From positions 183,411 to 247,410 of the forward strand of contig NZ_CADIJO010000008.1 of the NCBI RefSeq assembly GCF_902859705.1: a DNA stretch of 64,000 nt, read 5' to 3'. Made by a program: the position numbers and the translations under genes. Under the pieces are notes generated by a model. That model did no database searches, had not been told where the DNA came from, and worked only from the letters and a program-made list of their open reading frames with translations. Within the stretch, counting starts at the first letter, position 1; every line of letters starts with the position of its first letter. Source of the DNA: Achromobacter deleyi. GTDB taxonomy: Bacteria; Pseudomonadota; Gammaproteobacteria; Burkholderiales; Burkholderiaceae_B. Positions 47,044 through 56,118 of the stretch are shown in pieces.

Positions 47044-47922
47044 CTACAGCCTCTCGATCTCGCGGGTGCCGAACAGCCCATAAGGCCGCAGCATCAGCAC
47101 CACCACCAGCACCACGAAGGTCGCCAGCAATTTGTATTCGCCGCCCAGATAGGCGCCGGCCCAGGCTTCCAGCAAACCGATGAAGATCCCGCCCACCAGC
47201 GCGCCCGCCACGCTGTCCAGGCCGCCCACGATCACCACCACCAGCACCGACAGGCCAAATACGCCCATCGACGAAGAAATGCCGCCGATCGCGCCCACGA
47301 TCACTCCCGACACCGCGGCAATCGCGCCCGCTGCCGCCCACGACAGCGAAAACACCCGCGGCACGTTGATGCCCATCGCGTAGGCCGCGCCCTGGTCCGA
47401 TGCCGTGGCGCGCAGGGCCACCCCGCCGCGCCAGTAGCGAAACACGGCCAGCACCAGCAGCACGAACGCCACCGCCACCCAGAAGCCGTAGAACACCTTG
47501 GGCGCCACGAAGGCCTCGCCCACCATCACCGGTGCGCGCGGCATGAATTCGGGCAAGCGGCGCTGGTCCGCCGTCCAGATCAGCTCCACCACCCCCACCA
47601 GGATCGACGCCAGCCCCACCGTGATCATGAACACCGAGATCGGCGATTCGCCCAGCATCGGCCGGATCGTCAAACGCTCGACCAGCGCGCCCAGCGCCGC
47701 CGACACGCCTACCGCCCCCGCGATCGCCAACCACACCGGCCACGCCATGCCGGCGGCAAAGGCGTAGAACACATACGCGCCCAGCATCAGGAATTCACCG
47801 ATGGCGATGTTGACCACCCGCGTCGCCTTGTAGACGATCACGAACGCCAGCGCCGCCAGCGCATACAGCCCGCCGCTGCCCAGCCCGGCCAGCGACACTT
47901 CCAGGAAGAACAGCCCGTCCAT
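47044..47922 (-). CDS. ABC transporter permease LivH
   Basis: This 292-residue inner-membrane permease has LivH features: GLGSGGLYALAALAFVIVYKATRVVNIAIGEFLMLGAY at the N-terminus, GGVALRATASDQGAAYAMGINVPRVFSLSW near residue 180 and VVVIVGGLDSVAGALVGGIFIGLLEAWAGAYLG. Its ATG at 47922 shares one base with the livG stop (TGATG), a coupled start. The frame extends upstream inside livG but is not conserved there. Confidence 0.92.
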   Translation of the reverse strand: MDGLFFLEVSLAGLGSGGLYALAALAFVIVYKATRVVNIAIGEFLMLGAYVFYAFAAGMAWPVWLAIAGAVGVSAALGALVERLTIRPMLGESPISVFMITVGLASILVGVVELIWTADQRRLPEFMPRAPVMVGEAFVAPKVFYGFWVAVAFVLLVLAVFRYWRGGVALRATASDQGAAYAMGINVPRVFSLSWAAAGAIAAVSGVIVGAIGGISSSMGVFGLSVLVVVIVGGLDSVAGALVGGIFIGLLEAWAGAYLGGEYKLLATFVVLVVVLMLRPYGLFGTREIERL

Positions 47923-48743
47923 CAGGCCGCCTCCCGCAGCCGGCGCCGCAGGTCGCCCACGTCGCCCGCGCCCAGATAGGCCTTGATGACTTCCGGATCC
48001 GCCTGCACCTGCGTCGGCGACCCATCGGCGATCACCTGGCCGAAGTTCAGCACCACCACGTGGTCCGACAGGTCCATCACCATGCCCATGTCGTGCTCCA
48101 CCATCAGCACCGTCACGCCCCATTCGGCGCGCGCATCCAGGATGAAGCGCGCCATGTCATCGGTTTCCTCGCGGTTCATGCCGGCCACCGGCTCGTCCAG
48201 CATCAGCACCTTGGGGTTCATCGCCAGCGCGCGCGCCAGTTCCACGCGCTTTTGCAGCCCGTACGACAGCGCCGCCACCGGCGCATGGCGGATGTGGTCG
48301 ATCTCCAGGAAATCGATGATGCGTTCTTCGATGTCGGCGCGCAGCGCCATTTCCTCGCGGCGGGCGCGGCCCAGGTACAGCAGCGCGTCCAGCACCGTGC
48401 TGCGCAGGTGCGCATGGCGCCCCAGCTTGATGTTGTCCAGCACCGTCATGCCGCGAAACAGCGCAATGTTCTGGAAGCTGCGCGCCAGCCCCAGGCGGGC
48501 CCGTTCGGGCGCGGCGACGCGCGTGATGTCGCGTCCCAGAAAGCGGATCGTGCCTGCGGCCGGCCGGTAGAACCCGGAAATGGTGTTGAACAGCGACGTC
48601 TTGCCCGCGCCATTGGGGCCGATGACCGTGGTGATGGACCCCGGCGCCACGCGAAAGCCCACGCCGCTGAGCGCCTTGACCCCGCCGAACGCCAACGTGA
48701 CCCCATCCACCTCCAGCAACGGAGGGCTGTCGGATTGATCCAC
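47922..48743 (-). CDS. ABC transporter ATPase LivG
   Basis: This 273-residue LivG-type ATPase has Walker A IGPNGAGKTSLFN near residue 38, LGLARSFQNIALFRGMTVLDNI, the signature-region LSYGLQKRVELARAL, Walker B VLMLDEPVAGMN, and VLMVEHDMGMVMDLSDHVVVLNFG. The ABC signature reads LSYGLQKR instead of LSGGQ, the usual LivG variant. It is the first gene of the eight-gene leftward operon. The 234-base gap upstream, shared with the enoyl-CoA hydratase gene, holds the candidate TetR operator. Confidence 0.93.
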   Translation of the reverse strand: MDQSDSPPLLEVDGVTLAFGGVKALSGVGFRVAPGSITTVIGPNGAGKTSLFNTISGFYRPAAGTIRFLGRDITRVAAPERARLGLARSFQNIALFRGMTVLDNIKLGRHAHLRSTVLDALLYLGRARREEMALRADIEERIIDFLEIDHIRHAPVAALSYGLQKRVELARALAMNPKVLMLDEPVAGMNREETDDMARFILDARAEWGVTVLMVEHDMGMVMDLSDHVVVLNFGQVIADGSPTQVQADPEVIKAYLGAGDVGDLRRRLREAA

Positions 48744-48894
48744 CTTTGTCTCCTCGCTGTGTCGCGAAGCTGTTTTTCTAATGGCGGTGAATCAGCGTAG
48801 CCCCGAGGCAGGCGATGCAGCGAACCTGTCTTTACCTACGCTGGTACAGCGCCGGAAAATCGTTCTATGCGTTACGCTTGCCGTGCGGATGGTC

Positions 48895-48914
48895 AACCAA
48901 GCAAGCGCTCGGTT
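48895..48914. promoter_or_regulatory. candidate TetR-type operator in divergent promoter
   Basis: AACCAAGCAAGCGCTCGGTT has 8-bp arms (AACCAAGC / GCTCGGTT, one mismatch) around a four-base centre. It sits between livG and the enoyl-CoA hydratase gene, 64 bases before the latter's start, and the livG operon ends with a tetR gene. Function is inferred. Confidence 0.55.
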
Positions 48915-48977
48915 CCGACCATAGCATCGTGGTTTTTGGATCGAAAGTTGGTATTTACCCGATAACGGAGACAGGCC

Positions 48978-49781
48978 ATGACCCCTTCCCTTCCGATCTT
49001 TCCAACGCTGCTTCTTGATGCCGGCGATGGCATCGCCACGCTGACCTTGAACCAGCCCAACGCGCTGAACGCCATCAGCGTCGCCATGGCGCAAGACCTG
49101 CAACGCGCCGCGCAATGGCTCGACACGCAGGCCGATATCCGGGTGGTGCTGCTGCGCGGCGCGGGCAAGGCCTTCTGCGCAGGCGGCGACATCGCGATGT
49201 TCGAAGGCGGCGCCGATGCCGTGCGCGGCAAGCTGCTCGATCTCTTCACGCCGCTCAACGATTTCCTGTCGCGCATCGCGCGCATGGACAAGATCTGGCT
49301 TGCCCAGGTGCACGGCGTGGCCGCGGGCGCCGGCCTGTCCCTGGTGCTGGCCTGCGACCTGGCCATCGCCGATGCCGACACGCGCTTCATGACCGCCTAT
49401 CTCAAGCTGGGCGCCACCCCCGATGCCGGCATGACGCATGGCCTCATGCGTGTGGTGGGCCCCAAGCGTGCGCTCGACCTGCTGCTGCGCCACGATGCCT
49501 TCACCGCCGCCGACGCACAGGCCTGGGGCATCATCACCCGCAGCGCCCCCGCGGGCCAGCTCGAACCGCAGGCGCAGGCCTACGCCCAGGCCATCGCCAG
49601 CCATGCACCGCACGGCATCGCCGGCGCCAAGCGCTTGCTGCGCAGCGCCGCGCAGGCGTCGCTGGAAGCGCAATTGGCCGAAGAAACCGCCACCTTCCTG
49701 GCATCGGCCCGGCGCGACGATTTCACCGAAGGCGTCACCGCCTTCCGCGAGAAACGTGCGCCGCGCTTTCAGGGCCGCTAG
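48978..49781 (+). CDS. enoyl-CoA hydratase/isomerase family protein
   Basis: This 267-residue crotonase-fold enzyme hydrates or isomerises enoyl-CoA esters. It has [19 protein letters not shown] near residue 20, the oxyanion-hole segment [16 protein letters not shown] near residue 63 and [44 protein letters not shown] near residue 110. The position of the usual hydratase Glu in the latter segment has Asp in the TPDAGMT context, so the exact reaction (hydratase, isomerase or other crotonase) is open. RBS GGAGACAGG precedes ATG 48978. It is divergent from the liv/acyl-CoA operon and fits the same acid-degradation pathway. Confidence 0.88.
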   Translation: MTPSLPIFPTLLLDAGDGIATLTLNQPNALNAISVAMAQDLQRAAQWLDTQADIRVVLLRGAGKAFCAGGDIAMFEGGADAVRGKLLDLFTPLNDFLSRIARMDKIWLAQVHGVAAGAGLSLVLACDLAIADADTRFMTAYLKLGATPDAGMTHGLMRVVGPKRALDLLLRHDAFTAADAQAWGIITRSAPAGQLEPQAQAYAQAIASHAPHGIAGAKRLLRSAAQASLEAQLAEETATFLASARRDDFTEGVTAFREKRAPRFQGR

Positions 49782-49803
49782 GCGCCGCGCCCGCAGGCCG
49801 GCT

Positions 49804-51930
49804 TCAGAACTTGTAGCTGACGCTCGCAATCACGCTGCGCCGCGCGCCGTACCAGCAATCGCCGCGCGACAGGCACGTGGCCAGGTAGGTCTTGTCCATC
49901 AGGTTGTTGACGTTCAAGGCATAACGCCACTGGCTGGTCTCATACGAGACCATGCTGTCCACCAGCCACACCGGCGCCAGCTTCGGCCCGTCGCCATCGC
50001 GGAACGACGCCATCCAGCGCGCGCCGGCGCCCACCGTGAAGCGCCCGTCCAGATTGTCCAGCGCAAAGCGATAGCGGCCCCACGCCGCGGCCTGATGGCG
50101 CGGAATGCCTTCCAGTTTCGGGTCCAGGTCGATGTAGTTGTAGTGCGCGATCACGTCGAACGATGACGTCACCTGCCCGCGCCATTCCAGTTCCACGCCG
50201 CGCGTGCGCGTCTTGCCGGTCTGGATGTTGTTCAGCGCCGACGTCGGGTCCGGCACCAGGCGGTTCTTCTCCCGCAGGTCATACACCGACGCGGTGGCCA
50301 GGTGGCCGCCATCTTCCGACTGGTACTTCAGCCCCGCCTCCCACTGCTTGCCGCGCAGCGGCTTGTACAGCTCGGGCACGTCGCCATCGGGCGTGCTGCG
50401 CGTGGTGCTGGCCACCGGCGTGAACGATTCGCTGTAGCTCACATACGGCGACCAGCCGTTGCTGGCCGCGTACATCAGCCCGAAGCGCTTGGTGGTGGCC
50501 TGGGCCTTGTCCGCGTCGCCGCCGTCGAGCTGGCTGCGCGCGCGGTCGTGGCGCAGCCCCGCCGTCACGATCCAGTGCTGGCCGATCTTCATCTGGTCCT
50601 GCAGATAGATGCCGGTCTGGCTCTGCGTGAATTGCGGTTCGCCCGTCAGCACCGGAATGTAGCCATTGCCGTAGACCGGCGCATAGGCGTCGATCGAATC
50701 CTTGCCGCTGCCGCTTTCGCGGTCACGGCGATAGCGCGCCCAGTCCAGCCCCAGGAGCAGCTTGTGGGTCACGGCGCCGGTACGCACCTCCCCGGTCAGG
50801 TGCTGGTCCAGCGTGTCCATGCGCACCTTGGTGATCGAATCATCGGCATAGCGGCCGATGATGCGCTGGTTGATGGGGTCTTCCGCCCAGCCCCCCGGCA
50901 CGGTGAACGAATCCGCATAATGCGTGAAGTACGTCACCTTGTTGTTGGCGTGCCGAAAGCCCTGGCTGAACGACCATTTGTCGTTGAACTTGTGCTCGAA
51001 CAGCCAGCCGATGCTGCGGCGCTCCGAATCGTAGCGATCGTGATCCGGTTCGCCAATGAAGCGATAGGTCGGGATGGTGCCGTTCGGATTCGGCGTACGC
51101 ATGCCGGACCACGGCATGAATTGGGCCGTCGACCCGGACTTGTCCTTCTGGTACAGGGCCTGCAACGTGAAAGTCGTGGCCGCACTGGGCTTCCACGTCA
51201 GCGATGGGGCTACCAGCGTGCGGTCATCCGGCACATGATGCACCTGGGTATCGGCGTCGCGCCCCAGCGCCACCAGGCGGTACAGCCACTGGCCGTCTTC
51301 GGTAATGGGGCCCGTCAGGTCGATCTGCGCCTGCTTGCGCCCATGATTGCCGAACTGCACGCCCACCTCGCGCTGCGTCTCGGCCAGCGGGCGCTTGCTC
51401 ACCATGTTGATGATGCCGCCCGTGCTGCCCTGGCCATACGTCATCGCAGCCGGTCCGCGCAGCACCTCGATGCGCTCCAGCAGGTAGGGATCGGGGCGCG
51501 TCGTGCTGGTGTAGTAGTCGAATGCCTGGCGCAGGCCGTCCAGGTACACGTCGGCGTCCGTGCCCCGCACCCGCACGCTGTCGGTGCGCGAATCCACTCC
51601 ATACGCATCGGATCGCACTCCGGCCGCATAGCCCAGCGCGTCCTGCAGGCTGGTTGCCCCCTGGTCCACGATCTGGTCGCGCGGCACCACGGTGATCGAC
51701 TGCGCCGTCTCGATCAGCGGCGTATCGGTCTTGGTGGCCGTAGCCGACCGCGTTGCCGCGTAACCCATCACCGGACCGGTGGCCGTCTCATCGCTGCCCT
51801 CCACGGTCACGGTGGGCAGCGTCGTAGTGGGCCCCACGGCGGCTTGCTGGGCGAGCAATACGGTGGGCAGCAGCCCCAATACCGCGGCCACTCCGACGCG
51901 GCGGCACATGACAGGACGAAACATCAACAT
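49804..51930 (-). CDS. TonB-dependent siderophore receptor
   Basis: This 708-residue outer-membrane receptor has a signal peptide (VGVAAVLGLLPTVLLAQQ) and a TonB-box-like TLPTVTVEGSD. The plug contains TPLIETAQSITVVPRDQIVDQGATSLQDALGYAAGV, DSVRVRGTDADVYLDGLRQ and ERIEVLRGPAAMTYGQGSTGGIINMVSKRP. The barrel ends RSVIASVSYKF. ATG 51930 follows GGGAG; ATG 51924 is possible. The CLSRGDC loop near the C-terminus probably forms a disulfide. It has no adjacent transport genes and no clear Fur box. The ligand is unknown; the family imports ferric siderophores. Confidence 0.88.
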   Translation of the reverse strand: MLMFRPVMCRRVGVAAVLGLLPTVLLAQQAAVGPTTTLPTVTVEGSDETATGPVMGYAATRSATATKTDTPLIETAQSITVVPRDQIVDQGATSLQDALGYAAGVRSDAYGVDSRTDSVRVRGTDADVYLDGLRQAFDYYTSTTRPDPYLLERIEVLRGPAAMTYGQGSTGGIINMVSKRPLAETQREVGVQFGNHGRKQAQIDLTGPITEDGQWLYRLVALGRDADTQVHHVPDDRTLVAPSLTWKPSAATTFTLQALYQKDKSGSTAQFMPWSGMRTPNPNGTIPTYRFIGEPDHDRYDSERRSIGWLFEHKFNDKWSFSQGFRHANNKVTYFTHYADSFTVPGGWAEDPINQRIIGRYADDSITKVRMDTLDQHLTGEVRTGAVTHKLLLGLDWARYRRDRESGSGKDSIDAYAPVYGNGYIPVLTGEPQFTQSQTGIYLQDQMKIGQHWIVTAGLRHDRARSQLDGGDADKAQATTKRFGLMYAASNGWSPYVSYSESFTPVASTTRSTPDGDVPELYKPLRGKQWEAGLKYQSEDGGHLATASVYDLREKNRLVPDPTSALNNIQTGKTRTRGVELEWRGQVTSSFDVIAHYNYIDLDPKLEGIPRHQAAAWGRYRFALDNLDGRFTVGAGARWMASFRDGDGPKLAPVWLVDSMVSYETSQWRYALNVNNLMDKTYLATCLSRGDCWYGARRSVIASVSYKF

Positions 51931-52028
51931 GGCTCCCTTTTGTATGGATTTTGAAAGCCAAATGTTAATGGTTCTCTTTCGTAGAATGGTTATTTTTACG
52001 ATTCGAATAGCCAAGAAACCACAAACTA

Positions 52029-52054
52029 CAAGGGCGGCGCACGCGCCGCCCTTG
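52029..52054. terminator. 12-bp perfect hairpin downstream of the methylglyoxal synthase-like gene
   Basis: CAAGGGCGGCGC, two-base centre, GCGCCGCCCTTG. On the minus strand it is followed by TAGTTTGTGGTTT, a loose T-rich tail. It lies between the end of the gene at 52135 and the start region of the receptor gene, so it could insulate the two. Confidence 0.55.
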
Positions 52055-52134
52055 CCTGCCGTGTCATGGCCGGCGTGCCGTCCCTACCCGGCCTGCCGTG
52101 CCATGTCCCGCTTGGGCAGGCTCAGCCTGCCGCC

Positions 52135-53025
52135 CTACGCCCGCCCTGCGCGCAACTGCACAGCCAGGGCCCAGCGCCGCGCCACGGACGGCGACGTCGC
52201 GCAGGTGGCCGATTCGGTCACCACCCGCACCGCGCGCTCCAGCAACTGGATATCCGCTTCGTGCTGGCGGGCCACGTGCGGGTCTTCGAAGAAGATCACG
52301 CGCTGGCATTGATGTTCCAGCACCAGCTCGGCAATCTGGGCGTCGCCCCCCAGCGGGCCGCTCAGGTAGCGATGCACCCAGGGCGTGTCCTTGGGCCAGC
52401 CGCGCGACCAGGCCAGGTCGTTCAGGCGGCCGCCCGTCGTGCCCGTCGCCACACGTCGCGCAAACTGCGACAGCACGTCGAAATGCTCGCTGGCAAATGC
52501 CACCATCTCGTCCTTGAGCGCATCGTGGGCAATCAGCGCCAGCGTCTGGCCCGTGTAATTGAACAGCCGCGAGGCCGACACATCCGGCGCCAGGCCGGCA
52601 TGGATGCGCTCGACCTCCATCCATTCAATGGCGCCGGCCAGCGTCGAAATGAACGGCCGGCCGTGCGTGATGCATTGGCGCTTGAGCGCCAGGGCCTCGG
52701 GAAAAATCGACGACGGGTCCACGGGATCGATCAAGTAGATCGCGCCGTCGAACGGCGCCTGTCCGTCGCGACCCTCGGTCACGCGCGCCACCAGCTTCAT
52801 CAAGCCGCCTTCGCGGCCATACGGATAGCGGATCAGGCCGCTATAGCCCTGCAGCATGCCTTCGCGCACGATCGCGTCGTGCGTGCGGCCCACGGTGTGC
52901 AACTGCACGCCCAGTTCGCGGATCGTGGACGAACACGCCCGCAACCAGCTGAACAAGGCGGCGTCGGGCGTTTCATGGTGCAGTCGGTTGGCGGCCAGGC
53001 CAAAGCGCAAAGGGGCAGCGGGCAT
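52135..53025 (-). CDS. tandem methylglyoxal synthase-like protein
   Basis: The 296-residue product has a C-terminal half (about 160-290) with the methylglyoxal synthase pattern: LIAHDALKDEM (H167, D168), ATGTTGGRL (194-198), LSGPLGGDAQIAEL (Asp228, equivalent to catalytic Asp71 of E. coli MgsA), FFEDPH and QHEAD (H255, D258). Methylglyoxal synthase converts dihydroxyacetone phosphate to methylglyoxal and phosphate. Residues 6-140 look like a second, decayed copy of the same fold (RFGLAAN, SWLRACSSTIRELGVQLHTVGRTH, GREGGLMKLV, GAIYLIDPVDPSS) in which the His/Asp and GGD residues are replaced. A single-domain enzyme is about 150 residues. It lies just beyond the isc operon terminator. Confidence 0.85.
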   Translation of the reverse strand: MPAAPLRFGLAANRLHHETPDAALFSWLRACSSTIRELGVQLHTVGRTHDAIVREGMLQGYSGLIRYPYGREGGLMKLVARVTEGRDGQAPFDGAIYLIDPVDPSSIFPEALALKRQCITHGRPFISTLAGAIEWMEVERIHAGLAPDVSASRLFNYTGQTLALIAHDALKDEMVAFASEHFDVLSQFARRVATGTTGGRLNDLAWSRGWPKDTPWVHRYLSGPLGGDAQIAELVLEHQCQRVIFFEDPHVARQHEADIQLLERAVRVVTESATCATSPSVARRWALAVQLRAGRA

Positions 53026-53095
53026 CGGTAGACTCGGGCGGTTGGAACAACAAGAAGAGCCTTGATGATACCGCGCAGCCGGCGCGCCAAAACAA

Positions 53096-53119
53096 AAACG
53101 CTCCCGGATGGGAGCGTTT
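53096..53119 (-). terminator. rho-independent terminator of the isc operon
   Basis: Reading leftward: AAACGCTCCC, four-base loop, GGGAGCGTTT, then TTGTTTT. The hairpin begins 11 bases after the iscX stop, the expected place and form for an intrinsic terminator. Confidence 0.88.
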
Positions 53120-53129
53120 GCGGCGCGGT

Positions 53130-53324
53130 TCAGTCGGCTTCGTCGATCCAGGCCATCTGGATGGCTTCCAGGATCTTCTCGCCGCTGCGCTCGGGATCAT
53201 CACTGAACCCGGGCAAGGCCAGCACCCATTCGCGCAGTTGGGTGAAACGCAGCGTCTTGGGGTCGACGTCCGGATGGGCGTCCACCAGCGCTTCGGCGAT
53301 CTGGTAGGTATCGGTCCACTTCAT
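53130..53324 (-). CDS. iscX: IscX, small acidic iron-sulfur cluster assembly protein
   Basis: This 64-residue acidic protein matches IscX/YfhJ: MKWTDTYQIAEALVDAHPDVDPKTLRFTQLREWVLALPGF, then a DDP-ERSGEKILEAIQMAWIDE tail. IscX binds IscS and iron and tunes cluster assembly. The length equals the family norm. Its ATG shares one base with the fdx stop, so it is translated together with fdx. It is the last gene of the isc operon, 11 bases before the terminator. Confidence 0.95.
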   Translation of the reverse strand: MKWTDTYQIAEALVDAHPDVDPKTLRFTQLREWVLALPGFSDDPERSGEKILEAIQMAWIDEAD

Positions 53325-53665
53325 CAATGGCCCTCTTTGGCGTGGTTGATGGTGTACTTGGGGATCTCGACCGTCAGGTCGGCATCGGTCACCAAGGCCT
53401 GGCACGACAGGCGCGAGGTCGGCGTCAGGCCCCAGGCCTTGTCCAGCAGATCCTCTTCGTCGTCGGTCGCGTCTTCCAGCGACGCATAGCCCTGCTTGAC
53501 CACCACGTGACAGGTCGTGCACGCGCACGACAGCTCGCACGCATGCTCGATGTCGATGTGGTTGTCCAGCAGAACGCGGCAGATCGACACGCCTTTGGGC
53601 GCGTCTTCGATCACGGCGCCCTCGGGGCAGTAATCGGGGTGAGGCAGTACGGTCAGTTTCGGCAT
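53324..53665 (-). CDS. fdx: ISC-type [2Fe-2S] ferredoxin
   Basis: This 113-residue adrenodoxin-type ferredoxin supplies electrons for iron-sulfur cluster assembly. The cluster ligands are seen in HACELSCACTTCHVVV (three Cys of the C-x5-C-x2-C pattern near residues 43-52) and RLSCQAL near residue 87. The N-terminus MPKLTVLPHPDYCPEGAVIE is typical of the isc ferredoxin. It starts nine bases after hscA ends and overlaps iscX by one base. Confidence 0.95.
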   Translation of the reverse strand: MPKLTVLPHPDYCPEGAVIEDAPKGVSICRVLLDNHIDIEHACELSCACTTCHVVVKQGYASLEDATDDEEDLLDKAWGLTPTSRLSCQALVTDADLTVEIPKYTINHAKEGH

Positions 53666-53674
53666 AGCTTCTTA

Positions 53675-55537
53675 TCAGGCAATTTCGTCAAGTTTGCGGC
53701 CAGCCAGGGCGGCGCGGATGCTGCGGTCCATGCGGCGGGCGGCAAAGTCGTCGGTCGCCGCCGACAGGGCTTCGGTCGCGGCCTTCACCGTGTCCACATC
53801 CTGGGCGTCCTGCGCCGCGATCGCCGCTTGCAGGCAGTCGTCCACCCGTTTGCGTTCGTCGGCATCCAGCAGATCGCCATCGGCCGCCAGCGCGGCCTGT
53901 ACCGATTCCACCAACTGGCGCGCATCCACCTGCTGTTCGCGCAACATGCGGGCGCGGGCATCGGAATCCGCCTGCGCCACGCTGTCGGCCAGCATCTGCG
54001 CAATCTCGTCGTCGCTCAGGCCGTACGACGGCTTGACCGACACCGCGGCCTCGACGCCCTTGCTCTGCTCACGCGCGGTCACGCTCAGCAGCCCGTCCGC
54101 ATCCACCTGGAAAGTCACGCGAATACGCGCGGCGCCGGCCACCATCGGCGGAATGCCGCGCAGTTCGAAACGCGCCAGCGAGCGGCAATCGGACACCAGG
54201 TCGCGTTCGCCTTGCAGCACATGGATGCTCATGGCCGTCTGGCCATCCTTGAACGTCGTGAATTCCTGCGCGCGCGCCACCGGGATGGTGCTGTTGCGGG
54301 GAATCACGCGCTCGACCAGGCCACCCATCGTTTCCAGGCCCAGCGACAGCGGAATCACATCCAGCAGCAGCCAGTCTTCGCCCGGTGCGCGGTTGCCGGC
54401 CAGCAGATTGGCCTGCAGGGCTGCGCCCAGCGCCACCACCTGGTCCGGGTCCAGATCGGTCAGCGGCTCGGTGCCGAACATCTCGCCCACCGCCGCCCGC
54501 ACCACGGGCATGCGCGTCGCGCCGCCCACCATCACCACCCCACGCACGTCCGCCGGCTTGAGCTCGGCATCGCGCAGCGCGCGGCGCGCGCATTCCAGCG
54601 TGCGCTGGATCAAGGGTTGCGCCAGCGTTTCGAATTCCGCGCGCGTCAACGTGCGGTCAATCGTCTGGCCGTTGGCCAACGTCAGTTGCAACTGCGCTTG
54701 CTGCGCATCCGACAGCGCCTCGCGCACCGCACGCGCCGCCATCAGCAGGCCGCGCCGATCGGCGTGCGTCAGTTCGCCCACGCCGGTCGCGGCGACCACG
54801 TGATCAACGATCAGGGAATCAAAATCGTCACCGCCGAGCGCGGTATCGCCGCCGGTGGAAATCACTTCGAACACGCCCTGCGTCAACCGCAGGATCGAGA
54901 TATCGAACGTGCCGCCGCCCAGGTCGTACACCGCATACACGCCTTCGGCGGCGTTATCCAGGCCGTAGGCAATTGCCGCGGCGGTGGGTTCATTCAACAG
55001 GCGCAGCACATTCAGGCCGGCCAGGCGGGCCGCATCGCGGGTGGCCTGGCGCTGGGCGTCATCGAAATATGCCGGCACCGTGATCACGGCGCCCACCAGA
55101 TCGTCGCCCAGCACATCTTCGGCGCGCTGGCGCAGCACGGCCAGGATCTGCGCCGACACCTCGACCGGGCTCAGGTCGCCTTGCGCCGTGCGGATGCGCA
55201 CCATGCCGGGCGCGTCCACGAATTCGTACGGGGCGCGCGTGGCGCGCGCCTCTTCCAGCGAACGGCCCATGAAACGCTTGACCGACACCACCGTGTTCAG
55301 CGGGTCTTCGGCCTGCTGCGCCAGGGGCTCGCGGCCCGTGGTCACGCGGCCGCCCGGGTAGTAGCGCACCGCCGACGGCAGCAGCACGTGCCCCTCTGCG
55401 TCAGGCAGCACTTCAGCCACGCTGCTGCGCACTGCGGCAACCAGGGAATTGGTCGTGCCCAAATCGATGCCCACCGCCAGCTTGCGCTGGTGCGGCGCGG
55501 GCGATTCACCGGGCTCGGAAATCTGCAATAAGGCCAT
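53675..55537 (-). CDS. hscA: Hsp70-type chaperone HscA
   Basis: HscA is the specialised Hsp70 that, with HscB, releases the cluster from IscU. The 620-residue product has the nucleotide-binding domain with [15 protein letters not shown] near residue 20, [15 protein letters not shown] and [10 protein letters not shown]. The peptide-binding domain contains [41 protein letters not shown]. The length matches E. coli HscA (616). ATG 55537 is chosen because it begins [10 protein letters not shown] as in other HscA proteins; ten upstream residues in frame are not conserved. The ribosome site is weak. Confidence 0.95.
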   Translation of the reverse strand: MALLQISEPGESPAPHQRKLAVGIDLGTTNSLVAAVRSSVAEVLPDAEGHVLLPSAVRYYPGGRVTTGREPLAQQAEDPLNTVVSVKRFMGRSLEEARATRAPYEFVDAPGMVRIRTAQGDLSPVEVSAQILAVLRQRAEDVLGDDLVGAVITVPAYFDDAQRQATRDAARLAGLNVLRLLNEPTAAAIAYGLDNAAEGVYAVYDLGGGTFDISILRLTQGVFEVISTGGDTALGGDDFDSLIVDHVVAATGVGELTHADRRGLLMAARAVREALSDAQQAQLQLTLANGQTIDRTLTRAEFETLAQPLIQRTLECARRALRDAELKPADVRGVVMVGGATRMPVVRAAVGEMFGTEPLTDLDPDQVVALGAALQANLLAGNRAPGEDWLLLDVIPLSLGLETMGGLVERVIPRNSTIPVARAQEFTTFKDGQTAMSIHVLQGERDLVSDCRSLARFELRGIPPMVAGAARIRVTFQVDADGLLSVTAREQSKGVEAAVSVKPSYGLSDDEIAQMLADSVAQADSDARARMLREQQVDARQLVESVQAALAADGDLLDADERKRVDDCLQAAIAAQDAQDVDTVKAATEALSAATDDFAARRMDRSIRAALAGRKLDEIA

Positions 55538-55608
55538 GATTCTATTTTTCTGCTCAGTAGGCGGCAAAGCCTGGGCGCCCGGCGGCCAGGCTCGTCCGGA
55601 TCGTCAGG

Positions 55609-56115
55609 CTAGGGATGGGCGTACGCCAGCTCTTGCGCCAGCTTTTCCACGAACATCCATTCCCGCACCTTCAGGCCCGCTGCCGCGTAGTCGCGCTGTT
55701 CGTCCAGCAGCCGGGTCAGCGTGGCGCGCATCTGCACGCGGGCGTCCTGCAGCTCAGCCTGCAGCGCCGCCAGGGCGTCGGCGTCATCGCGCGCATCGTC
55801 CAGCATTTCGCGCCAGGTCATCTGCTGCATCAGGAAAGCCGTGTCCATGGACGTGTTGCTCTCGGTCTGCAAATCGATGCCCGCCTGTTCGCACAGGTAG
55901 CGAGCCCGCAACAGCGGATCGCGCAACAGCCGATAGGCCTCGTTGGCACGGGCTGCCCACTGCATGGCCACGCGGCGTTCCGCGGGGCTGGCGGTGGCAA
56001 AGCGGTCGGGATGCACCTGCGCAGCGACGGTCCGCCATGCGGTTTCCAGCGCCTGCGGGTCCAGGTCAAAGCGTGCCGGCAAGCCGAACAGGCTGAAGTG
56101 GTCGTCTCCAGCCAA
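55609..56115 (-). CDS. hscB: J-domain co-chaperone HscB
   Basis: HscB brings IscU to HscA and stimulates its ATPase. The 168-residue product has an N-terminal J domain with DDHFSLFGLPARFDLDPQALETAWR, the HPD motif in QVHPDRFATASPAERR near residue 35, and ANEAYRLLRDPLLRARYLC. A C-terminal helical IscU-binding domain follows (FLMQQMTWREMLDDA). The start appears to be TTG at 56115, because no ATG lies before the J domain and the preceding stop of iscA is only three bases away. A TTG start suggests modest translation coupled to iscA. Confidence 0.94.
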   Translation of the reverse strand: MAGDDHFSLFGLPARFDLDPQALETAWRTVAAQVHPDRFATASPAERRVAMQWAARANEAYRLLRDPLLRARYLCEQAGIDLQTESNTSMDTAFLMQQMTWREMLDDARDDADALAALQAELQDARVQMRATLTRLLDEQRDYAAAGLKVREWMFVEKLAQELAYAHP

Positions 56116-56118
56116 GAC

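Noticed and set aside
45965..47743. Extension of the binding-protein frame upstream to 47743 (986 codons)
   Set aside because: The extra part overlaps livM and livH in another frame and is Gly/Arg/Ala-rich; the true start has a strong ribosome site and signal peptide at 45964.
51935..52010. Possible Fur box upstream of the fourth TonB-dependent receptor
   Set aside because: The region is AT-rich but I could not find a convincing palindrome or hexamer array, so no site is annotated.
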